The position numbers and the translations under genes were made by a program. The notes under the pieces were generated by a model, which did no database searches, had not been told where the DNA came from, and worked only from the letters and a program-made list of their open reading frames with translations. Positions 1 through 5,998 of a stretch of DNA of 10,815 bases are shown in pieces (the stretch's first letter is position 1; each line of letters starts with the position of its first letter). The stretch lies in the NCBI GenBank assembly GCA_947259625.1, contig CAMYMY010000082.1, positions 1-10,815 of the forward strand, given 5' to 3'. Source of the stretch: an uncultured Kiloniellales bacterium (GTDB lineage Bacteria > Pseudomonadota > Alphaproteobacteria > Kiloniellales > JAKSDN01).

Positions 1-161
1 GCGCAGCACAGGCACTCCCAGCACTGGTCCGGTTCCTGGTTGTAGGCCTTCATGCGCTCGACATCGAGCTTCATGAGGTCGTGCGGACAGATGTGCATGC
101 AGGCGGTGACCTCGCCTCCCTTGCAGCCATCGCACTTTTCGGTGTGTACGAAAGTGGGCAT
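1..161 (-). CDS. aprB: AprB, APS reductase beta subunit, SRB-like (lineage II) type; partial, runs off left edge
   Basis: This is the N-terminal 53 codons of a second adenylylsulfate reductase beta subunit, the two-[4Fe-4S] electron-transfer partner of AprA. The reading frame starts MPTFVHTEKCDGCKGGEV and has cysteines C10, C13, C21 and C25-Pro for one cluster, then C47, C50 and C53 for the other before the edge. The seven-residue loop between C13 and C21 is typical of sulfate-reducer-like AprB and is absent from the AprB at 1541. The start is supported by an AGAGGT ribosome-binding site about 10 bases upstream. The second-cluster motif reads CWECLCC where CWECYSC is usual, so it has an extra cysteine (C52). 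aprA presumably follows outside the window. Family identity is firm from the motifs; the lineage assignment is from memory of the family, not from a tree. Confidence 0.93.
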   Translation of the reverse strand, partial: MPTFVHTEKCDGCKGGEVTACMHICPHDLMKLDVERMKAYNQEPDQCWECLCC

Positions 162-286
162 TCGGCTTACCTCTGGGTCTGGAGGCGAAGATTCACCTCT
201 GGATTCCGACAACTCCCCGGTTCCGTGTGGAACACGAGGCCTCCCCGCTCCCCGCGCGACATGACGTCGTGCGAAGCGAGGCCGCG

Positions 287-315
287 AGTATATATGAAAA
301 ATCGCATATGTTAAA
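287..315 (-). promoter_or_regulatory. Candidate sigma-70-like promoter for the left-edge aprB
   Basis: On the minus strand a TTTAAC box (315-310) is followed after 17 bases by TATACT (292-287), in an AT-rich island inside otherwise G+C-rich DNA. The -10 matches the consensus at 5 of 6 positions and the -35 at 3 of 6. Transcription would start near 280, giving a leader of about 120 bases before the aprB start at 161. The prediction rests on sequence similarity only. Confidence 0.4.
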
Positions 316-326
316 CGGGGGTTGCT

Positions 327-340
327 TTGACTTATATCAA
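327..340. promoter_or_regulatory. FNR/ANR-type binding site
   Basis: The 14-base sequence TTGAC-TTAT-ATCAA differs from the FNR/ANR consensus TTGAT-N4-ATCAA at a single position. It lies just upstream (in the minus-strand sense) of the promoter candidate at 287-315, its centre about 53 bases from the predicted transcription start. That spacing does not fit the classic -41.5 or -61.5 positions exactly, so the start or the class is uncertain. If real, it would tie the left-edge aprB operon to oxygen status. No better-placed promoter was seen on the plus strand near it. Confidence 0.45.
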
Positions 341-438
341 TTGAGCACCGATTCTCCGTCATTGCCCGCCCGAAACAGCGGCGGGCCGCCTTGCGTCCCG
401 AGGGTGTCAGCCGCAGACCGACCCTTTCTTCCGGCCAT

Positions 439-576
439 CTACGGCCCGGCGCCCGCCGCCGGCAGGATGTCCGCAAGCTCCTGGGCGTTCTTGCGCCTAG
501 CCAGCGTGAGCGCCGCCGTACCCGGCGAAGCATGCCTGGAAACCGGCGACATCTCTCCAAGCACCGTATTCGAGCC
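439..576 (-). pseudogene. Degenerate remnant of an ankyrin-repeat gene, paralogue of the one at 3932-4429
   Basis: Reading the minus strand into a TAG at 441-439 gives GTAALTLARRKN followed by AQELADILPAAGAGP. The last 27 residues of the intact ankyrin protein at 3932 are GMTALKLAERKK followed by LPEIAEILLAAGAEE. I count 15 identities in 27, and both end at a TAG. In a different minus-strand frame, 574-557 encodes LEYGAW, identical to the LEYGAW near the middle of the intact protein. The roughly 55 residues that separate these two points in the intact gene are almost all missing, and the frames do not join. This is therefore a decayed, internally deleted copy rather than a gene. Between 162 and 704 I see no functional gene, only this remnant and the regulatory candidates listed. 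Confidence 0.72.
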
Positions 577-635
577 GACCGAAGATCCGATCGAACCGTG
601 CCTCGAGCGGAATCCACGCCCAAAAAATGTCAGGG

Positions 636-664
636 TTGAGTCGCAATCGAATTCCGCTCACAAT
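636..664 (+). promoter_or_regulatory. Candidate promoter for aprMBA
   Basis: TTGAGT (636-641) and CACAAT (659-664) are separated by exactly 17 bases, each matching the sigma-70 consensus at 4 of 6 positions. A start near 671 would leave a leader of about 34 bases before the aprM start at 705. Moderate match, no experimental support. Confidence 0.35.
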
Positions 665-704
665 CGGCCCGACGAGAGATCGCCACTTGGGGAAGCTAGG
701 CTCA

Positions 705-1490
705 ATGTTCACCGGTAATCCCTTTGCCGAGCTTTCGGCGTCCATACCCCCCGTCGTCATGCAGACGTACATCGTCGTCATGGTAATTCTGGTCGCGAGT
801 GGCACGCTGTTCGACATTGTTCATAAGAAGAGCGCCAGGTACTTCTTTAACAATTGGCGGAACGCAAAGAATAAAGCGACGCAGCAAGTCAGTGGCGGGA
901 AAATGGTGTCCCTGGCGGTCCAGACCGCTGTTGTGGACGGCCTGACTTCTGGTGAATTCTGCAACGTGCAGCGCAGAATTGCCCACCTGCTGACAATGTA
1001 CGGTTTCCTTGCTTACGTCATCACAACCGTCATCATGGTGTTCTGGTACCCAACGCCCGCCACCCCCGCGCCCGCCATCCTGCCGCAACTGTGGTACCTC
1101 GGAGCCTTGTTGGTTTGCCTCGGCGGTTACTGGTTCTGGTTTTTCATTAGGGTCGACGTCGCCGCCGAGGGCAATTCACCGTTCCACGTTGTGCGCGCCG
1201 ACCTCTTCATCCTCTCGCTTCTCGCGAGCGTGACACTGGGCCTGGTCTGGGCCACCCTGCAGGCGACGGGCAACTCGTGGACAAACGTGTTCCTCGGTTT
1301 GTACCTCATCGCCACGACGGTGCTGTTCGCATCCGTTCCGTGGTCCAAGTTCTCACATATGTTCTTCAAGCCCGTAGCGGCCTTCCAGAAACGGGTGGCA
1401 GAAGCGAACGGTTCGAGGAGCAACCTGCCTGGCCCAGCCGACCAACCGGAAATATTCGGCAGCGCCCGCCAACAGCCCCGACATTATTGA
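705..1490 (+). CDS. aprM: AprM, membrane anchor/electron acceptor for APS reductase
   Basis: AprM is the integral membrane protein encoded in front of aprBA in many sulfur-oxidising proteobacteria. It is thought to bring AprBA to the membrane and pass its electrons toward the quinone pool. The 261-residue protein starts MFTGNPFAELSASIPPVVMQ, the characteristic AprM N-terminus, which is why I choose the ATG at 705 over the in-frame ATG at 627, whose 26 extra residues look non-coding. About five hydrophobic segments are visible, near residues 17-38, 90-112, 118-142, 165-185 and 195-215, separated by charged loops such as FIRVDVAAEGNSPFHVVRAD. The C-terminal tail (from about 225) is polar and ends PRHY. 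A purine-rich GGGGAAG lies about 9 bases upstream of the start. aprB follows after 50 bases, indicating an aprMBA operon. No haem- or FeS-ligand pattern was verified. Confidence 0.93.
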   Translation: MFTGNPFAELSASIPPVVMQTYIVVMVILVASGTLFDIVHKKSARYFFNNWRNAKNKATQQVSGGKMVSLAVQTAVVDGLTSGEFCNVQRRIAHLLTMYGFLAYVITTVIMVFWYPTPATPAPAILPQLWYLGALLVCLGGYWFWFFIRVDVAAEGNSPFHVVRADLFILSLLASVTLGLVWATLQATGNSWTNVFLGLYLIATTVLFASVPWSKFSHMFFKPVAAFQKRVAEANGSRSNLPGPADQPEIFGSARQQPRHY

Positions 1491-1540
1491 TCAGCCCATC
1501 AGTGACCTTTGGTCTTCGATACGGGAGATAACGGAGTATC

Positions 1541-2002
1541 ATGCCGACATTCGTGTATATGACTCGTTGCGACGGCTGCGGACATTGCGTCGACATCTGC
1601 CCGTCCGACATCATGCACATCGATACCACCTATCGCCGTGCCTATAACATCGAGCCGAATATGTGCTGGGAGTGCTACTCCTGTGTGAAGGCGTGTCCGC
1701 AGAATGCGATAGACTGCCGCGGCTACGCAGACTTCGCCCCTTTGGGCCACAGTGTTCGGGTGCTCCGGGAAGAGGCGAAGGGTACTATTTCATGGAAGAT
1801 CAAGTTCCGGAACGGCAACGAAAAAAACTTCGTTTCCCCGATCCGGACCACGCCATGGGGCTCGATCAAATCACCGGCTGATTACGAGGCGCCCAGCCAG
1901 GAAGCGATGAAATCCCAGGAACTCGCGCACGAACCGGATGCACTCAACATCGACAAGTTGCCCGCGTTGACTCCGGATCAACTCAAGCAGGGAGTGGTCT
2001 AG
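1541..2002 (+). CDS. aprB: AprB, APS reductase beta subunit (lineage I, sulfur-oxidiser type)
   Basis: The 153-residue iron-sulfur subunit of adenylylsulfate reductase carries electrons from the AprA FAD through two [4Fe-4S] clusters to the membrane acceptor. Cluster ligands are C10, C13, C16, C20 and C42, C45, C48, C52, the latter within MCWECYSC with a conserved Trp (W43) between clusters. The first motif has the compact CxxCxxC spacing, unlike the left-edge AprB with its seven-residue loop. The C-terminal part, from about residue 75 (KGTISWKIKFRNG onward), is the usual extension that wraps around AprA. The start ATG follows a CGGAG ribosome-binding site. The TAG stop overlaps the aprA GTG start by one base (TAGTG), suggesting translational coupling. 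The gene is complete and of normal length. Confidence 0.97.
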   Translation: MPTFVYMTRCDGCGHCVDICPSDIMHIDTTYRRAYNIEPNMCWECYSCVKACPQNAIDCRGYADFAPLGHSVRVLREEAKGTISWKIKFRNGNEKNFVSPIRTTPWGSIKSPADYEAPSQEAMKSQELAHEPDALNIDKLPALTPDQLKQGVV

Positions 2003-3846
2003 TGGGTCTGTTCACACGCAAGAAAACGGTGTTCGTGGAGTCGGATATCCTCGTCATCGGCGGCGGCATGGCCGGCTGCGGGGCCACGTACGAATCCAGG
2101 TACTGGGGGCGCGACCTAAAGGTTGTCTGCGTCGAGAAGGCGAACATCGAGCGCAGCGGCGCCGTCGCGCAAGGCCTATACGCGATCAACTGCTACATGG
2201 GCATGCAGTGGGACGAGAACCAGCCCGAGGATCATGTCCGCTATGCCCGGAACGACCTCATGGGTCTCGTGCGGGAGGATCTGGGCTACGATATCGCTCG
2301 GCATGTCGACTCCACGGTGCACAAGTTCGAGGAGTGGGGTCTCCCCATCATGAAGGATCCGGAAACCGGGCGGTATCTGCGCGAAGGCAAATGGCAGATC
2401 ATGATTCACGGCGAAAGCTACAAGCCGATCGTCGCCGAGGCCGCCCGCAAGGCCGCCACCGAAATCTACAACCGGATCATGGTGACCCACCTGCTGATGG
2501 ACAAGACGAAGCCCAACCGAGTCGCCGGGGCCGTCGGTTTCAACGTCCGTAATGGGAACTTCTACGTCTTCCGCTCGAAGGCCGTCATCGTATCCGCCGG
2601 TGGTGCGTCGCACATCTTCAAGCCCCGTGCGGTGGGTGAAGGCATGGGTCGAACGTGGTATGCCCCATGGAGCAGCGCCTCTGCTTATGCGTTGCCGATC
2701 CTCGCCGGCGCCAAGATGACGCAGATGGAGAACCGGATCGTCCTCACCCGCTTCAAGGACGGCTATGGTCCGGTCGGTGCCTATTTTCTGCATCTCAAGA
2801 CCTACACCGAAAACGCGTATGGAGAAGAGTACGAGTCCAAATGGTATGATCACACTAAGGAATTGGTCGGGGATTACGTCGATCGGCACCCGGTGCCGAC
2901 CTGCCTGCGGAACCACGCCCTTCTGGAGGAGGTCAAGGCCGGCAGAGGCCCCATTCGCATGGTGACGAAGGAGGCCTTCCAGGATCCGCACAACGAGACT
3001 GTTGGCTGGGAGAACTTCCTCGGCATGACGATCGGGCAGGCGGTCGTCTGGGCGTCGCAGAACATCGATCCCAAGCACACCAATCCCGAGCTGACCACGT
3101 CCGAGCCTTACGTCATGGGCTCCCACGCCACGTGCTCCGGCGCATGGGCGAGCGGACCGGCGGACTACGCCCCCTCGGAATACCAGTGGGGATACAACCG
3201 GATGATGACCGTCGATGGACTTTTCGGCGCCGGCGACACCATCGGCGGCACCGCCCACAAGTTCTCGTCGGGATCCTTCGCGGAAGGCCGGATCGCCGGA
3301 AAGGCGGCGGTCAATTACGTGAACGACCTGGGTAGCGATCAGCCTCAGGTCAGCGAGGGAGAGTACGAAGATCTCAAAAAGGTCGTCTTCCAACCCTTGG
3401 AGACCTACCAGGTTGGCCGCAACGAGATCGTCGCGGGAACCGTTTCGCCGAGCTACATGTTGCCGATTAGTGGTCTTCAGCGTCTCGAGAAGATCATGGA
3501 CGAATACGTCGGCGGTATCAGCTCCCTCTACACGACGAACGAACCTTTGCTCACGCGCGGGCTGGAGTTGCTGAGCATGCTGAAGGAAGACCTCGACCAT
3601 CTCGGGGCCGAAGACCTTCACCAGCTTCAGCGGGCGTGGGAGCTTCACCACCGGGTCTTGGCCTCGGAGGCTGTGACGCAGCACACGATGTTCCGGACGG
3701 AAACGCGGTGGCCGGGGTATTACTATCGGGCCGATCATCCGAAGCTGGATGATACCGATTGGCATTGCTTCACCTTATCCCGCTACGACCGGGACTCCGG
3801 AACGTGGGAAATGGAGAAGGCCCCCGTGTATCACATCGTCGATTGA
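2002..3846 (+). CDS. aprA: AprA, APS reductase alpha subunit (lineage I, sulfur-oxidiser type)
   Basis: AprA is the FAD-containing catalytic subunit. In the oxidative direction it adds AMP to sulfite through an FAD-sulfite adduct to give APS; it acts in the cytoplasm as a heterodimer with AprB. The 614-residue protein begins at a GTG. Its N-terminal dinucleotide-binding motif is DILVIGGGMAGCG (G20, G21, G22, G25), followed by an acidic strand end at VVCVEK. W219 (GRTWYAPW), R250 (LTRFKDGYGP) and H375 (GSHATCSG) lie in segments that correspond, from memory of the Archaeoglobus fulgidus structure, to the active-site Trp234, Arg265 and His398. The segment GAGDTIGGTAHKFSSGSFAEGR is the conserved second FAD-contact region. 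The C-terminus ends PVYHIVD. No frameshift or missing catalytic residue is seen. It is the last gene of the aprMBA block. Confidence 0.97.
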   Translation: MGLFTRKKTVFVESDILVIGGGMAGCGATYESRYWGRDLKVVCVEKANIERSGAVAQGLYAINCYMGMQWDENQPEDHVRYARNDLMGLVREDLGYDIARHVDSTVHKFEEWGLPIMKDPETGRYLREGKWQIMIHGESYKPIVAEAARKAATEIYNRIMVTHLLMDKTKPNRVAGAVGFNVRNGNFYVFRSKAVIVSAGGASHIFKPRAVGEGMGRTWYAPWSSASAYALPILAGAKMTQMENRIVLTRFKDGYGPVGAYFLHLKTYTENAYGEEYESKWYDHTKELVGDYVDRHPVPTCLRNHALLEEVKAGRGPIRMVTKEAFQDPHNETVGWENFLGMTIGQAVVWASQNIDPKHTNPELTTSEPYVMGSHATCSGAWASGPADYAPSEYQWGYNRMMTVDGLFGAGDTIGGTAHKFSSGSFAEGRIAGKAAVNYVNDLGSDQPQVSEGEYEDLKKVVFQPLETYQVGRNEIVAGTVSPSYMLPISGLQRLEKIMDEYVGGISSLYTTNEPLLTRGLELLSMLKEDLDHLGAEDLHQLQRAWELHHRVLASEAVTQHTMFRTETRWPGYYYRADHPKLDDTDWHCFTLSRYDRDSGTWEMEKAPVYHIVD

Positions 3847-3882
3847 ACGGAGTTCATCGAAGAACGCTTTGATGTGATGAGA

Positions 3883-3898
3883 AGCCCCTGATGGGGCT
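3883..3898. terminator. Short hairpin between the convergent aprA and ankyrin genes
   Basis: AGCCCC-TGAT-GGGGCT forms a perfect 6-bp stem with a 4-base loop in the 85-bp gap between the aprA and ankyrin stop codons. It could end transcription from both sides, but there is no T-run on either strand, so an intrinsic terminator is not proven. Confidence 0.4.
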
Positions 3899-3931
3899 CG
3901 AGACCGGACGCGCCGGGGAACTGACCGGCAT

Positions 3932-4429
3932 CTATTCTTCGGCGCCCGCCGCCAGCAAGATCTCGGCGATCTCCGGCAGCTTCTTGCGCTCGGCCAGCTT
4001 AAGCGCGGTCATGCCCTCGGCGTCGGCGGCATTGGCGTCGGCGCCGATTTCCAAAAGCAGCCGCACGGTCTCGGGCTGGCCCCGCGCCACGGCCCAGATC
4101 AAGGGCGTCCCGCCGTCGCCGTCGGCCGCGTTCACGTTCGCGCCCTTGGCCAGGAAGGCCTGGACGATCGGCGGGTAGCCCTTCTTGACCGCCTCTATGA
4201 GGTTGCGGTCGACCCCGACCCGGGTGTCCCAGGCGCCGTACTCGAGATAGACCGGCTCGCCCGCCTCGTCGACGCGGTGGACCATGGGGTAATAGGGCAT
4301 GGCCCCCGTGTCGACGATGTGCGCGCCCGGGCCGTAGTCGCAGGCCACGGCCCGCGCCGCCTCGGCGCTGTCGTAGCCGAAGACCCCCTCGCCGCCCGGC
4401 GAAACGACATAGTAGCGGTGCTCTTCCAT
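3932..4429 (-). CDS. Small ankyrin-repeat protein co-located with sat
   Basis: A soluble 165-residue protein without signal peptide or membrane segment. Residues 1 to about 68 form an N-terminal region (RYYVVSPGGEGVFGYDSAEA onward) that I do not recognise as a named domain. The rest consists of about three ankyrin repeats: one near residues 73-101 ending AKGANVNAAD, one near 102-134 (GGTPLIWAVARGQPETVRLL), and a final one containing GMTALKLAERKK. Ankyrin repeats are protein-protein interaction modules, so the likely role is a partner or chaperone for a sulfur enzyme; this is inference. It lies 49 bases after sat on the same strand, probably in one transcript. The ATG at 4429 is chosen, but an in-frame TTG at 4435 lies closer to the GGAGA at 4445-4441 (6 rather than 12 bases) and may be the true start. 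A decayed paralogue lies at 439-576. Confidence 0.85.
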   Translation of the reverse strand: MEEHRYYVVSPGGEGVFGYDSAEAARAVACDYGPGAHIVDTGAMPYYPMVHRVDEAGEPVYLEYGAWDTRVGVDRNLIEAVKKGYPPIVQAFLAKGANVNAADGDGGTPLIWAVARGQPETVRLLLEIGADANAADAEGMTALKLAERKKLPEIAEILLAAGAEE

Positions 4430-4478
4430 GACCAATGCGCTCTCCGGTTCGGCGAAGCGCGGCGAGCCCGGCCCTCTG

Positions 4479-5651
4479 TTACGCCTGGCTGTCGTAGTGG
4501 GCCTGAAGCACCTCGAGCACCTCCGGCCGGCTGAACTCGCCCGGAATCTTTTCGTGCTTGGCGAACATCTCGCGCAGCCGGGTTCCCGAAATCGACAGCC
4601 GGTGTTCCTCGGCGTGCGGGCAGGTGCGGTTGGTAGCCGTGCTCCCGCAGCGCTCGCAATAGAAGGTGATGTCGATCTTCAGCGGTTCGGTTTCCAGGCT
4701 GTCCGGCGTCAGGGTGTCGAAGATGTGGTGCGCGTCGAAGGGCCCGTAGTAGCTGCCGACGCCGGCGTGGTCGCGGCCGATGACCAGGTGCGAGCACCCG
4801 AAGTTCTGCCGGAACAGGGCGTGCAGCAGGGCCTCGCGCGGGCCGGCGTAGCGCATCTCGATGGGATAGCCGGCCTGGATCACGGTGCCGGGCACGAAGT
4901 AGTTCTCGACCAGCGCATCGATCGCCTGGACCCGGACCTCGGCCGGAATGTCGCCGGGCTTGAGCTTGCCGAGCACCTGGTGGATCAGCAGGCCGTCGCA
5001 GATCTCGACCGCGATCTTGGCCAGGTACTCGTGGCTGCGGTGCATGGGGTTGCGGGTCTGGAAGGCGGCGACCTTCGACCAGCCCTTCTCCGAGAAGAGG
5101 GCCCGGGTCTCCGCCGGGCGCAGGTAGAGGCCCTTGTAGGCCGTCGGGTAGACGCCTTCGCTGAGCGCCATGACCCGGCCCGCGAGGTTGACCTCGCCCT
5201 GGGCCATGACCTTGGCCACGCCGGGATGCGCCGGGTCCGTGGTGCGGAACACGTGCTCGCATTCCAGCTCCTTGTCGATCTTGTACTTCTCCAGGACCTC
5301 CAGGATCGCCATGATCTCGCCCGACTCGGCGTCGACCAGCGCCACCTCCTCTTCGATGTGGATGGTCTCGGCCAGGTCCTGGTCGCAGGACAAGGTGATC
5401 GGGATCGGCCAGAACAGGCCGCTGGTCAGCTTCATGTCCAGGCAGACCCCGCGCCAGTCCTCCTCGCCCATGAAGCCGTCCAAGGGCGTGTAGGCGCCCA
5501 TCGCGAGCATCACCAGATCGGAGGTCTCGCGGCTTGTGAGCGGCACGCTCTTCAGGGTCGCCGCGCGTTTCACCTCTTCGCCCCGTTCTACGCCTGGGAT
5601 CAGCAGGGGCTTGATGGTGCCGTTCCCGTGCGGTGCAACCAACCTCGACAT
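4479..5651 (-). CDS. sat: Sat, dissimilatory ATP sulfurylase (sulfate adenylyltransferase)
   Basis: Sat interconverts ATP plus sulfate and APS plus pyrophosphate. In a sulfur oxidiser it runs toward ATP and sulfate, giving substrate-level phosphorylation after AprBA. The 390-residue product contains the nucleotide-binding signature [10 protein letters not shown] (Q198 to H207), [12 protein letters not shown] (292-303), and the C-terminal [10 protein letters not shown] motif. C332, C335, C343 and H345 in [16 protein letters not shown] make a zinc-site pattern typical of the dissimilatory enzyme. No APS-kinase domain follows. The ATG at 5651 is preferred over an upstream in-frame ATG at 5759 because MSRLVAPHG is the family-like start and AAGGGAG lies 8 bases before it. 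The ankyrin gene follows on the same strand. Sat is divergent from qmoA. Confidence 0.97.
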   Translation of the reverse strand: MSRLVAPHGNGTIKPLLIPGVERGEEVKRAATLKSVPLTSRETSDLVMLAMGAYTPLDGFMGEEDWRGVCLDMKLTSGLFWPIPITLSCDQDLAETIHIEEEVALVDAESGEIMAILEVLEKYKIDKELECEHVFRTTDPAHPGVAKVMAQGEVNLAGRVMALSEGVYPTAYKGLYLRPAETRALFSEKGWSKVAAFQTRNPMHRSHEYLAKIAVEICDGLLIHQVLGKLKPGDIPAEVRVQAIDALVENYFVPGTVIQAGYPIEMRYAGPREALLHALFRQNFGCSHLVIGRDHAGVGSYYGPFDAHHIFDTLTPDSLETEPLKIDITFYCERCGSTATNRTCPHAEEHRLSISGTRLREMFAKHEKIPGEFSRPEVLEVLQAHYDSQA

Positions 5652-5750
5652 CGAAAGCACTCCCTTCGTCCGTTTGCTCCCGTTGCCCGACCGGGATTCG
5701 CGTCGCGTTCCCCGCACACCCGAGGCGGGTGCGCACGCCGATAGTCTGCT

Positions 5751-5782
5751 TTGTAGCAAAAACCTTGCCTCCCGGGCTACAA
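5751..5782. promoter_or_regulatory. Inverted repeat overlapping the qmo promoter, candidate operator
   Basis: TTGTAGC (5751-5757) and GCTACAA (5776-5782) are a perfect 7-bp inverted pair separated by 18 bases, in the sat-qmoA divergent region (5652-5998). The left arm lies just upstream of the predicted -35 and the right arm inside the spacer before the -10, a placement suited to a repressor or activator site controlling both directions. The regulator is unknown. I saw no convincing minus-strand promoter for sat. Confidence 0.35.
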
Positions 5783-5793
5783 CAAATTACAAT
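5765..5793 (+). promoter_or_regulatory. Sigma-70-like promoter for the qmoAB-hdrCB genes
   Basis: TTGCCT (5765-5770) and TACAAT (5788-5793) are separated by exactly 17 bases, matching the consensus at 4 of 6 and 5 of 6 positions, in the most AT-rich part of the divergent intergenic region. Transcription would start near 5800, leaving a leader of about 200 bases before qmoA. A TAATAT at 5923-5928 could be the -10 of a second, weaker promoter but has no good -35. Confidence 0.5.
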
Positions 5794-5818
5794 TTTTGAA
5801 TGTGTAAGGCGCAGGTCC

Positions 5819-5836
5819 GGACGGTGCGCGCCGTCC
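5819..5836 (+). other. Hairpin in the predicted qmo leader
   Basis: GGACGG-TGCGCG-CCGTCC gives a perfect 6-bp G+C-rich stem about 20 bases after the predicted transcription start. No T-run follows, so it is not an evident attenuator. It may stabilise the long leader or be chance in G+C-rich DNA. No known riboswitch was recognised in the leader. Confidence 0.25.
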
Positions 5837-5998
5837 TTCGGGGGGCATCCGGCTGCTTCAGCGCTGACGCGAAGAAGGAAAACCATAGGAAAGATAAGAT
5901 TTTAGGGCTGACCGAGACATCCTAATATCGGGCGTGTTGCCGCAATGGGGCTGCGGTATGCGCCGGATCCATGAGGCGGACAGAGAAGGCCAGAGATC

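Noticed and set aside
627..704. N-terminal extension of aprM from the ATG at 627
   Set aside because: The 26 extra residues are unlike the family, which starts MFTGNPFAEL, and the promoter candidate at 636-664 lies inside the extension.
497..817. 106-codon minus-strand frame over the aprM start
   Set aside because: Only its LEYGAW segment is meaningful, as part of the ankyrin remnant; the remainder is antisense to aprM and its upstream region.
2176..3765. 529-codon minus-strand frame opposite aprA
   Set aside because: Antisense shadow of a complete aprA with no recognisable motif.
4195..5886. Long frames overlapping sat on both strands (563 codons minus, 438 codons plus)
   Set aside because: Sat in its own frame has all family motifs; these frames are repetitive and unrecognisable.
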